From positions 1 to 21,098 of the forward strand of contig JAJYOT010000032.1 of assembly GCA_021796015.1 (NCBI GenBank): a stretch of DNA of 21,098 bases, written 5' to 3'. Position 1 is the first letter of the stretch; each line of letters begins with the position of its first letter. A model generated the notes under the pieces. That model saw nothing but the letters and a program-made list of their open reading frames with translations. It ran no database searches and was not told the DNA's origin. Made by a program: the position numbers and the translations under genes. Source of the stretch: a bacterium. Its GTDB lineage: Bacteria; Elusimicrobiota; Elusimicrobia; UBA1565; UBA9628. This document shows positions 1 through 6,580 of the stretch, piece after piece.

Positions 1-2
1 TC

Positions 3-3000
3 TTGGCAAGCGGCCCCTACGCAATTTTAGTCGATACCACGGTCGCTCCGGCAATCTCAACGCCTTCCTATCCCTCAAACGGCGCCTACCTCAACTATCA
101 GACGAATTTCAACTGGACGGGGCCCTCGACGACCATCGTCTCGGGGCTCTTGCCTCCTTCCTTTTACCAACTTGAAGTCTCAAACAACGATCCCACTTTC
201 GCGACGACTTTCGTCAATATCTCAACACCCATTCCACCGGTCAATACCGGGCTCGCCACCGACAACGGCGCTTATATCTCGACTTACACGTTCGCGAATT
301 TGACGACCTATTATTGGCGCGTGAGAACCGTGGACGGCTTTGGGGGGACCAGCCCCTGGTCCGAGACCTTCAATTTTACCACCGATTTTTCAAGTCCGAC
401 AGCTGTCAACGGAAGTTTCGCGACGCTCAACAGTCTTGGTGGACTCGTTCCAGAAACTCAGGTCACCGTTCTCCAAAACGGGGTGACGGCTCAGCTCAAC
501 ATCACCGACATCGGGAGCGGGTTTTCCGCATTCAACTCCACGGATTATTCCGTCAGATATTCCACCAACGCCGGCGCTGTCTGGATTTCAGATCCCTTTT
601 CCGCCCTCGCTTTCACGGGCTTAATCGGCCAAACCTCGACCCAAACTTTCACGGCCTACGGGCTCAATCTCGCCGCCTCAACCAACAGCATCGTCTGCGC
701 CGGAATTTCTCCCTGCGGCGCCAGCAATCAAATTGAATTTACGTTTTCGGATCAGGCCGGTAATTTCACTACAGCCGGGCCTTATGCCATCATCGTCGAC
801 ACTCATTCAACCGACGTCTTGGTCTCAACCGCCGATGTCGCGCCCTTGGGAATTCCGCAAAACACCTCCGTCGCTTTTATCCGATTGACTTTAAACAGTC
901 TCGCCGGAACGGCGCCCTGGACCGGTCTGACGGTTGAACGCCTGGGAAGCGGAACGGACTCGGATGTTCAAAACGTCGCCATCTACCGCGATTCCCTAGG
1001 GACCGGAATTTTCTCGCCCTCGGATACCCAAATCACTCAAAACGCGGTTTTTTCCGGAGGCGTAGTTAATTTGACGATGACTAATCCCGAGAGCATCACG
1101 ACCTCGACCAAGACCTATTTCGTGGTCTATACCGCGGCCGCCGGGGCCTTGGTTGGAGACGGTCTCCAAGCGGAAATTACCTCGACCGCCTCATTTACCT
1201 TCAACGGCGGATACGCGATGAGCGCGGCCCAGACGACGATTTATCCCTTGATTTCCAGCACCGCGACCGTCGTCGACGGCCCTAATTATCTCTACATCAC
1301 ACCCACAAGCAAGGCGCCCTCGGATGACCCGCCGGGAACCGCCAATATCGAGATGCTCGCCTTAAAAGCTTATACCAATACCGGAACAAGCACTCTTTCC
1401 AAAATCGTCTTTAATCTTTTGGGCACGGGCGCCTCTAATGACATCAGCGCCATCTCCATTTACCGCGACTCAAACGGCACCGGAGTCTATGCTAATAACG
1501 ACGAACTCGTCACCAGCGGTTCGGACGCCTTTTTAAACGGAGTTTCGACCGTCGCCTTCACGACCACCATCGCCTCCGAAACCGTGACGACTTCTCCCAT
1601 TTATTATTTTGTCCTCATCAGCTTGTCTCCGAACGCGCCTTTGGGAGACACGCTGGGAGTTTCCATTTCCACCCCGTCCAATGTCGAGCTCATCGACGTC
1701 TTGGATACGACCACCTTTACAAGCAACCCCGCCGCGTCTTCCCTACTAACTATCGAATACGTCAACACCTTGAACGTCCAGGGCACAAGCCAGATTCCGC
1801 CGTCTCTTTTGCAGGGGCAGGAATACGCGGTGTTAAAGGCGAGTTTCACTGTCTCAACAGGGGAAACTGCCTTTGATGGAATGGATATCACGCGCCTGGG
1901 GCTCGGGCACGATTCGGATATTTCAGCCGTAAGGATTTGGCAGGACCCCAATCCGCCCGAGGCTTTTAACCCAGCCACTTTCCTTCAGTTGAGTTCCGGA
2001 AGCTTCGTCAACGGAAACGCGCAGCTAAACTTTCCGCTTCAAACCTTGTCGGCCGGAACGACCTACGTCTATTACGTCACCTATGATATCAGCCCCACGG
2101 CCACGCAGGGAGACACGTTGGGCGGACGCATTACCAGTAATCTGGATATCTCAGACACCAATCCCGGAACGACGATTGTCGGCAATTTCTCGATTAATTC
2201 GGCCACTTCCCCCGTGGTTCCAACGACCGCGGGGCTTTTTGTCGGCGCTCAAAACGTCGCCCCCAGCGATCTCTTGCAAGGCGCGACCAATCAACAAATG
2301 CTCAATTTGACGATGGATACCACTCAATACTCGGTTCTTTTGGGAGCTTTGACCTTTAATTCCTTGGGAACGGCGGCGTCTTCCGACATCTCGCGCGTTG
2401 AGGTCTATCAAGATCTAGTGGGAAACGGAATTCTAAATACCACCAAAGATCCTCTTTTATCGGCGCTCTCATATCCTTTTATATCGGGAACCGGCATCAT
2501 CCCTTTTTCATCTGGAATTACCATCAGCACCATTTCCATCACTCTTTTGGTCGCGGTGGACGTCTCAACCGGGGCCAACTATATCAATAACGATTTTGGA
2601 ATCGGCATCGCGACCCAGGCCAATATTTCGATTAATTCTCCCAATTTCGTCGTTCCCTCAACGACCACTTTCCCGGCTGATTCCGGCATTATTCCCATCA
2701 CCAAGTCTCCGGATGTCTTGAGCGTATTTCCGACCAACCTTATCAACCCCGCCGGCGTCGTTCAAGGCCAAAACGCGCCGGCGACGGAACTCAGTCTGAT
2801 CACCCAGCACAGTTCGGTGACCTGGACGACGATTGCCGTCCAAAGAAGCGGGACCTTGCCGGATTCGGGAGTTGATTCCGTCAATGTTTATTACGACGCC
2901 GATCAAAACGGGGTGTTTGATTCCTCGGACGTCTTGGTCGGAAGCGCGCCGTTTGTTTCCGGAACGGCTAACATTTCTTTTTCCACCGCTCAGCTGGTCA

Positions 3001-4148
3001 ATCCCGGAGGTTCGGACTATTTCGTCACGCTTCAAATCGATCCGAACGCCACACCCGGAGATACCATTGGAATTTCTCTCTCTGGAAATTCTAACTTTAA
3101 GGTTTTGCCTCCAGATACGGTTTCGGGATCGAGCCTTCCTTTTAATTCGGCCCTGGCGCCGGTCTTAAACATAAAAACTCCGATCACGCCCGTCGTCACA
3201 TTCCCCAATGGAGATTTTTCCAGTTCCTTTGACTCCATCGGATTTATCTGGTATTCGACCGTCGCCGTCGGGTCTATTTCAAGCGCGGCCTATGCCGTAG
3301 GAACGACGCCCGGGGGAACCGATATTGCGCCCTACACCAATATCCCTTTCGCCGCTTCCAGCTTTACCGCGGTCAATCTTCTGCTCAGTAACGGCGCGAC
3401 CTATTACGTATCTGTCGAAGCGACGTCCAACTACGGTTTTACCAGTCCGCCGGGAACCAGCCCCGGGTTCCTGGTCGATTTGATTACGCCCATGCCGCCG
3501 AGTAGTTTGACGGCTAATGTCGGAGTCAGCTCGATTTATCTCACCTGGAATCCCGGCAGCGCGGGGCCCTCGGGACTCGCGGGATACCTGCTTGAATATT
3601 CCGATGTCGAACATCCGACCTGGTATAACGCGAAAACCGGAGCGGTCTCCGCCCTGGAGATGGGGACTGTCCCTAACTCCGCCAGCCCGCATTCCGTCTT
3701 GTCGGCGAATTTTATTTCCGCTTCGCCGTTCTTGTTCAATAGCCCGCCGCAAGGAACTCTGATGTTCCGCGTCAGTTCAGTCAACGGCGCGGGGGTACAA
3801 AGCGCGCCTTCCGACACCATTCGCGTGCTTTTTGGGACGCAATCGACGGCGGGAATATCCAACGTTTCCTCCTATCCCAATCCCTTTAATTCTAATTCCG
3901 GCGTGGCCACCATCGTCTATACCTTGGACGCGCCGGGAAGCGTCTCGATTCAAATCTACAGCGTCTTTGGAAGTCTCGTCAAAAGTTTCTCTTATTCCGG
4001 TGGAGGCACGGGGGGAGAAGCCGGAGTCAACACCGTCACCTGGGATGGGACGGATTCCGGGGGCCGCAAAGTATCGAAGGGAATTTACATTGCCGTCCTT
4101 AAAGCCAACGGCATGAGCGTCCAATACAAGATCGGGGTCAATCACTGA
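3..4148 (+). CDS. Giant repetitive surface/secreted protein with FlgD-like C-terminal domain (5' partial)
   Basis: The frame is open to the left edge, so the true start and signal peptide lie outside; 1381 residues are visible. Residues ~1-270 are Ig/FN3-like, with two related GPYAI(L/I)VDT strands. Five tandem units of ~160 residues follow; each carries an acidic loop at about residues 326, 487, 645, 801 and 963 (for example YRDSNGTG and YYDADQNGVFDSSD, resembling Ca-binding or dockerin-like loops). Residues ~1050-1265 are two more FN3-like domains. Residues ~1285-1381 match the FlgD Ig-like/type IX-style C-terminal family (SYPNPFN, WDGTDSGGRKVSKGIYI). By family this is an exported adhesin- or stalk-like protein. 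The PorV-like gene downstream could be its export or anchoring partner (inference). A REP palindrome at 3662-3674 is translated in frame as EMGTVPNS. The 3' end overlaps the convergent RAYT gene by 7 nt. Confidence 0.85.
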   Translation: MASGPYAILVDTTVAPAISTPSYPSNGAYLNYQTNFNWTGPSTTIVSGLLPPSFYQLEVSNNDPTFATTFVNISTPIPPVNTGLATDNGAYISTYTFANLTTYYWRVRTVDGFGGTSPWSETFNFTTDFSSPTAVNGSFATLNSLGGLVPETQVTVLQNGVTAQLNITDIGSGFSAFNSTDYSVRYSTNAGAVWISDPFSALAFTGLIGQTSTQTFTAYGLNLAASTNSIVCAGISPCGASNQIEFTFSDQAGNFTTAGPYAIIVDTHSTDVLVSTADVAPLGIPQNTSVAFIRLTLNSLAGTAPWTGLTVERLGSGTDSDVQNVAIYRDSLGTGIFSPSDTQITQNAVFSGGVVNLTMTNPESITTSTKTYFVVYTAAAGALVGDGLQAEITSTASFTFNGGYAMSAAQTTIYPLISSTATVVDGPNYLYITPTSKAPSDDPPGTANIEMLALKAYTNTGTSTLSKIVFNLLGTGASNDISAISIYRDSNGTGVYANNDELVTSGSDAFLNGVSTVAFTTTIASETVTTSPIYYFVLISLSPNAPLGDTLGVSISTPSNVELIDVLDTTTFTSNPAASSLLTIEYVNTLNVQGTSQIPPSLLQGQEYAVLKASFTVSTGETAFDGMDITRLGLGHDSDISAVRIWQDPNPPEAFNPATFLQLSSGSFVNGNAQLNFPLQTLSAGTTYVYYVTYDISPTATQGDTLGGRITSNLDISDTNPGTTIVGNFSINSATSPVVPTTAGLFVGAQNVAPSDLLQGATNQQMLNLTMDTTQYSVLLGALTFNSLGTAASSDISRVEVYQDLVGNGILNTTKDPLLSALSYPFISGTGIIPFSSGITISTISITLLVAVDVSTGANYINNDFGIGIATQANISINSPNFVVPSTTTFPADSGIIPITKSPDVLSVFPTNLINPAGVVQGQNAPATELSLITQHSSVTWTTIAVQRSGTLPDSGVDSVNVYYDADQNGVFDSSDVLVGSAPFVSGTANISFSTAQLVNPGGSDYFVTLQIDPNATPGDTIGISLSGNSNFKVLPPDTVSGSSLPFNSALAPVLNIKTPITPVVTFPNGDFSSSFDSIGFIWYSTVAVGSISSAAYAVGTTPGGTDIAPYTNIPFAASSFTAVNLLLSNGATYYVSVEATSNYGFTSPPGTSPGFLVDLITPMPPSSLTANVGVSSIYLTWNPGSAGPSGLAGYLLEYSDVEHPTWYNAKTGAVSALEMGTVPNSASPHSVLSANFISASPFLFNSPPQGTLMFRVSSVNGAGVQSAPSDTIRVLFGTQSTAGISNVSSYPNPFNSNSGVATIVYTLDAPGSVSIQIYSVFGSLVKSFSYSGGGTGGEAGVNTVTWDGTDSGGRKVSKGIYIAVLKANGMSVQYKIGVNH
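3662..3674. repeat. REP palindrome copy 1, inside the giant surface protein gene
   Basis: The core GGGGACTGTCCCT lies in the coding frame and is read as M-G-T-V-P within EMGTVPNS, between the two C-terminal FN3-like domains. It is the same element as the other copies listed here, in the orientation with central T. Confidence 0.75.
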
Positions 4149-4777
4149 CATGAAAAAAAAAGGGACAGTCCCTTTTTCGGCCGCCCCACATGAGAATCCA
4201 GCCCCATTTTCTTTCTTGTCTCCAGCTCACATCCATCATCCACGATATATTTGTAAATCTCCACTCTCTTTTGGGAAAAGTCAGCCAAAGACAAATAAGC
4301 GGGGCTCTCTTCCAAAAAAGGGGACTGTCCCTTTTCTCCCAAATAAAAGCGATAACTGGACCAAGAATAATCTTCCGGTTTCCGCGCGATGGCCGCGCGC
4401 ACGGGATTTAACTCGATATAGCGGCCGCAAAGAAGAAGACTTCGGTCCGTCGGCAATAAAACGCTTTTATAGCGCCCCTGCCAGAGATGCCCCACCGAGG
4501 AATTTTTCTCTCGGAAATAATCGGAATACCCCTGTAAAAGCTTTTGCATCGCCTTGCTCAGGTCTTCCGGCTTTTGAACCTGGACCAAGAGATGAATATG
4601 GTTGGGCATCAGAACATAATGATGGATCCGAAAAGGATTTTTCACCTTGCTCCACCGCAGAATGTCCAAAAATCTCTCATAATCGGCTGTTTCATGGAAC
4701 ACGGCTTGACGATTATTCCCGCGCGCCATCAAGTGGTAAAACCCTCCTTCAATCAAATGTCTCCCGCATCTTGACAT
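4142..4777 (-). CDS. REP-associated tyrosine transposase (RAYT, Y1 HUH family)
   Basis: A 211-residue protein of the IS200/IS605-like Y1 transposase superfamily, RAYT branch. Visible hallmarks are HLMARGNNRQAVF near the N-terminus, the HUH metal site MPNHIHLLV (His60, His62), a helix with Tyr84 and Tyr87 (one of which should be the nucleophile), GHLWQGRYKS and ELNPVRA. The start at 4777 has a purine-rich ribosome site (GGGGAG on the minus strand, plus-strand 4786-4791) about 8 nt upstream. RAYTs are known to bind, nick and mobilise their cognate REP palindromes; two copies lie just upstream (4847-4907) and one at the 3' end. Two copies are inside the coding sequence: one encodes EKGQSPF mid-protein, the other encodes the terminal KKGLSLFFSCQ. 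The gene lies antisense between two surface-protein genes, which suggests insertion there. The family call is firm; mobility is inferred. Confidence 0.93.
   Translation of the reverse strand: MSRCGRHLIEGGFYHLMARGNNRQAVFHETADYERFLDILRWSKVKNPFRIHHYVLMPNHIHLLVQVQKPEDLSKAMQKLLQGYSDYFREKNSSVGHLWQGRYKSVLLPTDRSLLLCGRYIELNPVRAAIARKPEDYSWSSYRFYLGEKGQSPFLEESPAYLSLADFSQKRVEIYKYIVDDGCELETRKKMGLDSHVGRPKKGLSLFFSCQ
4153..4177. repeat. REP palindrome copy 2, at the RAYT 3' end
   Basis: A run of A, then GGGACAGTCCC, then a run of T: a near-perfect hairpin of ~10 bp arms. It starts 4 nt after the stop of the surface-protein gene and encodes the last residues of the RAYT. With its A/T-rich arms it could also act as a weak terminator in either direction (inference). 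Confidence 0.85.
4314..4335. repeat. REP palindrome copy 3, inside the RAYT gene
   Basis: Six A, GGGGACTGTCCC, four T. On the RAYT strand it is read as EKGQSPF in the C-terminal half, after the conserved catalytic domain, in a region where RAYTs vary. Confidence 0.8.
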
Positions 4778-4846
4778 ATCAGAGTCTCCCCTTATCCGAA
4801 TTATCTCCTACCTCTCATACGTCAAAAACGAGAAAAAAGTTCCCTC

Positions 4847-4870
4847 AAAAAAAGGGACAGTCCCTTTTTT
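4847..4870. repeat. REP palindrome copy 4
   Basis: Seven A, GGGACAGTCCC, six T. It is one of two directly repeated copies 14 nt apart, upstream of the RAYT start and directly upstream of the PorV-like gene. Confidence 0.88.
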
Positions 4871-4872
4871 CA

Positions 4873-6432
4873 TTGATTCTAAACAAAAAAGGGACAGTCC
4901 CTTTTTTCTTATTTCTACTTCTCTCCTCCATATCGGCATCGGCCGCGAGCTTCTATGCGGGTTCTCCCAACGAGATATTTCAATTCGGCGCGGATGCCAG
5001 GGCCATGGGCATGGGCAACGCCTACACCGCCATTGCCGGTGGAGCGTCTTCCCTTTATTACAACCCGGCGGGCCTCGGTCTTCTCAATGGCCCCGATGTC
5101 AGCGCCATGCAGGCCAGTCTTATTGGCGGCGCGGCCTATGAAGATTTATCCTACGCCCAAAATTTCTCAAAAATGCCGGGAGCTTGGGGCGTTGAAGCCC
5201 TCAATATGGGAGTGGGAGGGGCCGAGCAAAGAGACTCTCAAAATAATCTCACCGGAAGCTTTGGTTTTCAAGAAACCGGATACGGAGCGGGATTTGGCCT
5301 AAGGAATGTCGTCATTCCGAACTTATCCTTGGGAGGCTCTTTTCAGGGGCTCAGCCGAAGCTTGGGCGGTAGTTCTTCCGACATGCTCTATGGAGCGAAT
5401 TTGGGAGCCCAGTACGGCCCCTTTTTGGACAATATGGTGACCGCGGGTTTGGTCCTCCAAAACGGTTTTAACGGAGCGCAAAATACCTTTGACCGGCTAC
5501 CCACGGTTTTACGCGCAGGGCTCGCCGTCACTCCCATCAATAATCTTCTCATTTCCGCGGATTACGGCGATGATGGCGATTACGGAATCGGCGCGGAATA
5601 TCGAATATGGATGTTCGCCATACGAGCCGGATATATCCCCCAAGGCCTCACCTTCGGCGCCGGAATCTATTATCAATCTCTGGAAGCCGATGTCGCGATG
5701 GTCAACGATCCAATTTTTGGAATGGGGGAGAGATTCTCGCTTAATTACCGATTCGCGGGAAAGAAGAAAGAAAAGCCTCTTGAAGCTTACACTAATAGTT
5801 ATCTGGATGCCGCAAAAAAAGAATTAAGTCTCCGCAATTATCTCAGCGCGCAATTCGCGCTTGAAGAAGCGATGGGAGTCTCTCCCGCTCAGATTCCTCA
5901 GACATGGAAAGAAAAACTCAAACTTCTTCAAGCTTTTAATGGCAGCCTAGATCTCAAAAACCGTCCGGATGAGGTCAAAACTCTCCTTGCAAAAGATCAA
6001 CCGGCCATACTCGCCCAAAAATCGGTTTTTTCTTATTTAAACGGACGCGACGGAGACGCCATGATTTGGGCGTCCGTGGCAGCCGGAACCGCTCATAAAT
6101 CCATGCCCTATATTGACTTTGTCAAGACGATGGCTTATCTTACGAATATGAAGGTTTCGGAAGGGGATTTATTGCCTCCACCAGATTATGTTTCCAAAAA
6201 AATGGAGACTGCTCTTCATGCTATTTATCAAAAGCGTTTTGCCAATGCGGTTAAAAATTGCCAACAGGCCATCGTGGTAAACCCGAAAGAGCCTTCTGCC
6301 TGGACGCGGCTGGGTAGCGCTTATTTTGCCTGGGGACATAAGGATGAAGCCAAAAAAGCCTATCAGAAAGCTTTAGAGCTTGATCCCAAGAACGAAAATT
6401 TAAAGAAATTTATGGAGATGTATATCAAATGA
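4873..6432 (+). CDS. PorV/UPF0164-like outer-membrane beta-barrel protein with C-terminal TPRs
   Basis: Residues ~25-300 show the PorV/PorQ/UPF0164 pattern: FGADARAMGMGNAYTAIAGG, YYNPAGLGLL, then alternating amphipathic strands with GLRNV-, GLVLQN- and LSADYGD-like segments ending in NYRFAGKK. Residues ~305-519 are helical; the last ~60 residues form clear TPR units (AWTRLGSAYFAWGHKDEAKKAYQKALELDPKN). PorV-type proteins sit in the outer membrane and help deliver C-terminal-domain proteins; the FlgD-type protein upstream is a plausible client (inference). No ATG exists before the mature domain. I chose TTG at 4873 because it yields a good signal peptide (charged KK, core VPFFLFLLLSSIS, cleavage after SASA). 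There is no clear Shine-Dalgarno. The frame stays open back to 4150, but that part is antisense to the RAYT. The start is the uncertain point. Confidence 0.82.
   Translation: MILNKKGTVPFFLFLLLSSISASAASFYAGSPNEIFQFGADARAMGMGNAYTAIAGGASSLYYNPAGLGLLNGPDVSAMQASLIGGAAYEDLSYAQNFSKMPGAWGVEALNMGVGGAEQRDSQNNLTGSFGFQETGYGAGFGLRNVVIPNLSLGGSFQGLSRSLGGSSSDMLYGANLGAQYGPFLDNMVTAGLVLQNGFNGAQNTFDRLPTVLRAGLAVTPINNLLISADYGDDGDYGIGAEYRIWMFAIRAGYIPQGLTFGAGIYYQSLEADVAMVNDPIFGMGERFSLNYRFAGKKKEKPLEAYTNSYLDAAKKELSLRNYLSAQFALEEAMGVSPAQIPQTWKEKLKLLQAFNGSLDLKNRPDEVKTLLAKDQPAILAQKSVFSYLNGRDGDAMIWASVAAGTAHKSMPYIDFVKTMAYLTNMKVSEGDLLPPPDYVSKKMETALHAIYQKRFANAVKNCQQAIVVNPKEPSAWTRLGSAYFAWGHKDEAKKAYQKALELDPKNENLKKFMEMYIK
4885..4907. 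repeat. REP palindrome copy 5, within the PorV-like signal peptide
   Basis: Six A, GGGACAGTCCC, six T, the most perfect copy in the window. It lies in frame after the TTG start proposed at 4873 and encodes KKGTVPFF, which forms the charged n-region and the beginning of the hydrophobic core of the signal peptide. Confidence 0.85.
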
Positions 6433-6570
6433 AAGAAACGGAAAGTAAAAGAAAGTTACGGAAAGAAAATGAAAGAAACAGAAAAAGGCCTTACCTTGCT
6501 CTTCGTTCCTTTCTGTTGCTTTCCGTTACTTGCCGTTGCTTTCCGTTTCTTGCCGTTGCTCGCCGTTGCT
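6431..6570. repeat. Inverted pair of 10-bp tandem repeat arrays (purine arm, pyrimidine arm)
   Basis: The 148-nt gap between the PorV-like and kinase-FliF-FliG genes holds no gene. Positions 6431-6490 are six 10-bp units beginning GAAAG (last one GAAAA). Positions 6511-6570 are six 10-bp units of the type TTCCGTTGCT or TGCCGTTGCT. The arms are imperfect reverse complements: GAAACGGAAAG at 6435-6445 pairs exactly with CTTTCCGTTTC at 6539-6549, and ACGGAAAG at 6458-6465 with CTTTCCGT at 6519-6526. A long interrupted hairpin could form ahead of the kinase start. Confidence 0.8.
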
Positions 6571-6575
6571 GGAGG
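6571..6575 (+). promoter_or_regulatory. Ribosome binding site deciding the start of the kinase-FliF-FliG gene
   Basis: GGAGG lies 5 nt before ATG 6581. It directly abuts the last decamer of the repeat array and favours ATG 6581 over the in-frame TTG at 6530, which would only translate the repeats. Confidence 0.75.
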
Positions 6576-6580
6576 TTATC

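Noticed and set aside
3279..4151. Several minus-strand open frames of 100-157 codons under the surface-protein gene
   Set aside because: They are shadows of the strongly supported plus-strand protein, Arg/Gly-rich with no recognisable domain.
4773..4800. TTGACA at 4773 as promoter of the PorV-like gene
   Set aside because: It overlaps the RAYT start codon and no acceptable -10 box lies 16-18 nt downstream.
4150..4872. Open frame continuing 241 codons upstream of the PorV-like signal peptide, beginning ATGAAAAAAAAAGGG
   Set aside because: It is the antisense of the RAYT coding region, with low-complexity, non-conserved-looking protein; the signal peptide and barrel begin only after 4873.
4847..4907. 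CRISPR-like array from two close direct repeats
   Set aside because: Only two copies 14 nt apart, each a palindrome matching dispersed REPs elsewhere; no cas genes.
6530..6580. TTG 6530 as start of the kinase-FliF-FliG gene
   Set aside because: It would translate the decamer repeats into MPLLSVSCRCSPLL; ATG 6581 has GGAGG 5 nt upstream and gives a normal N-terminal membrane helix.
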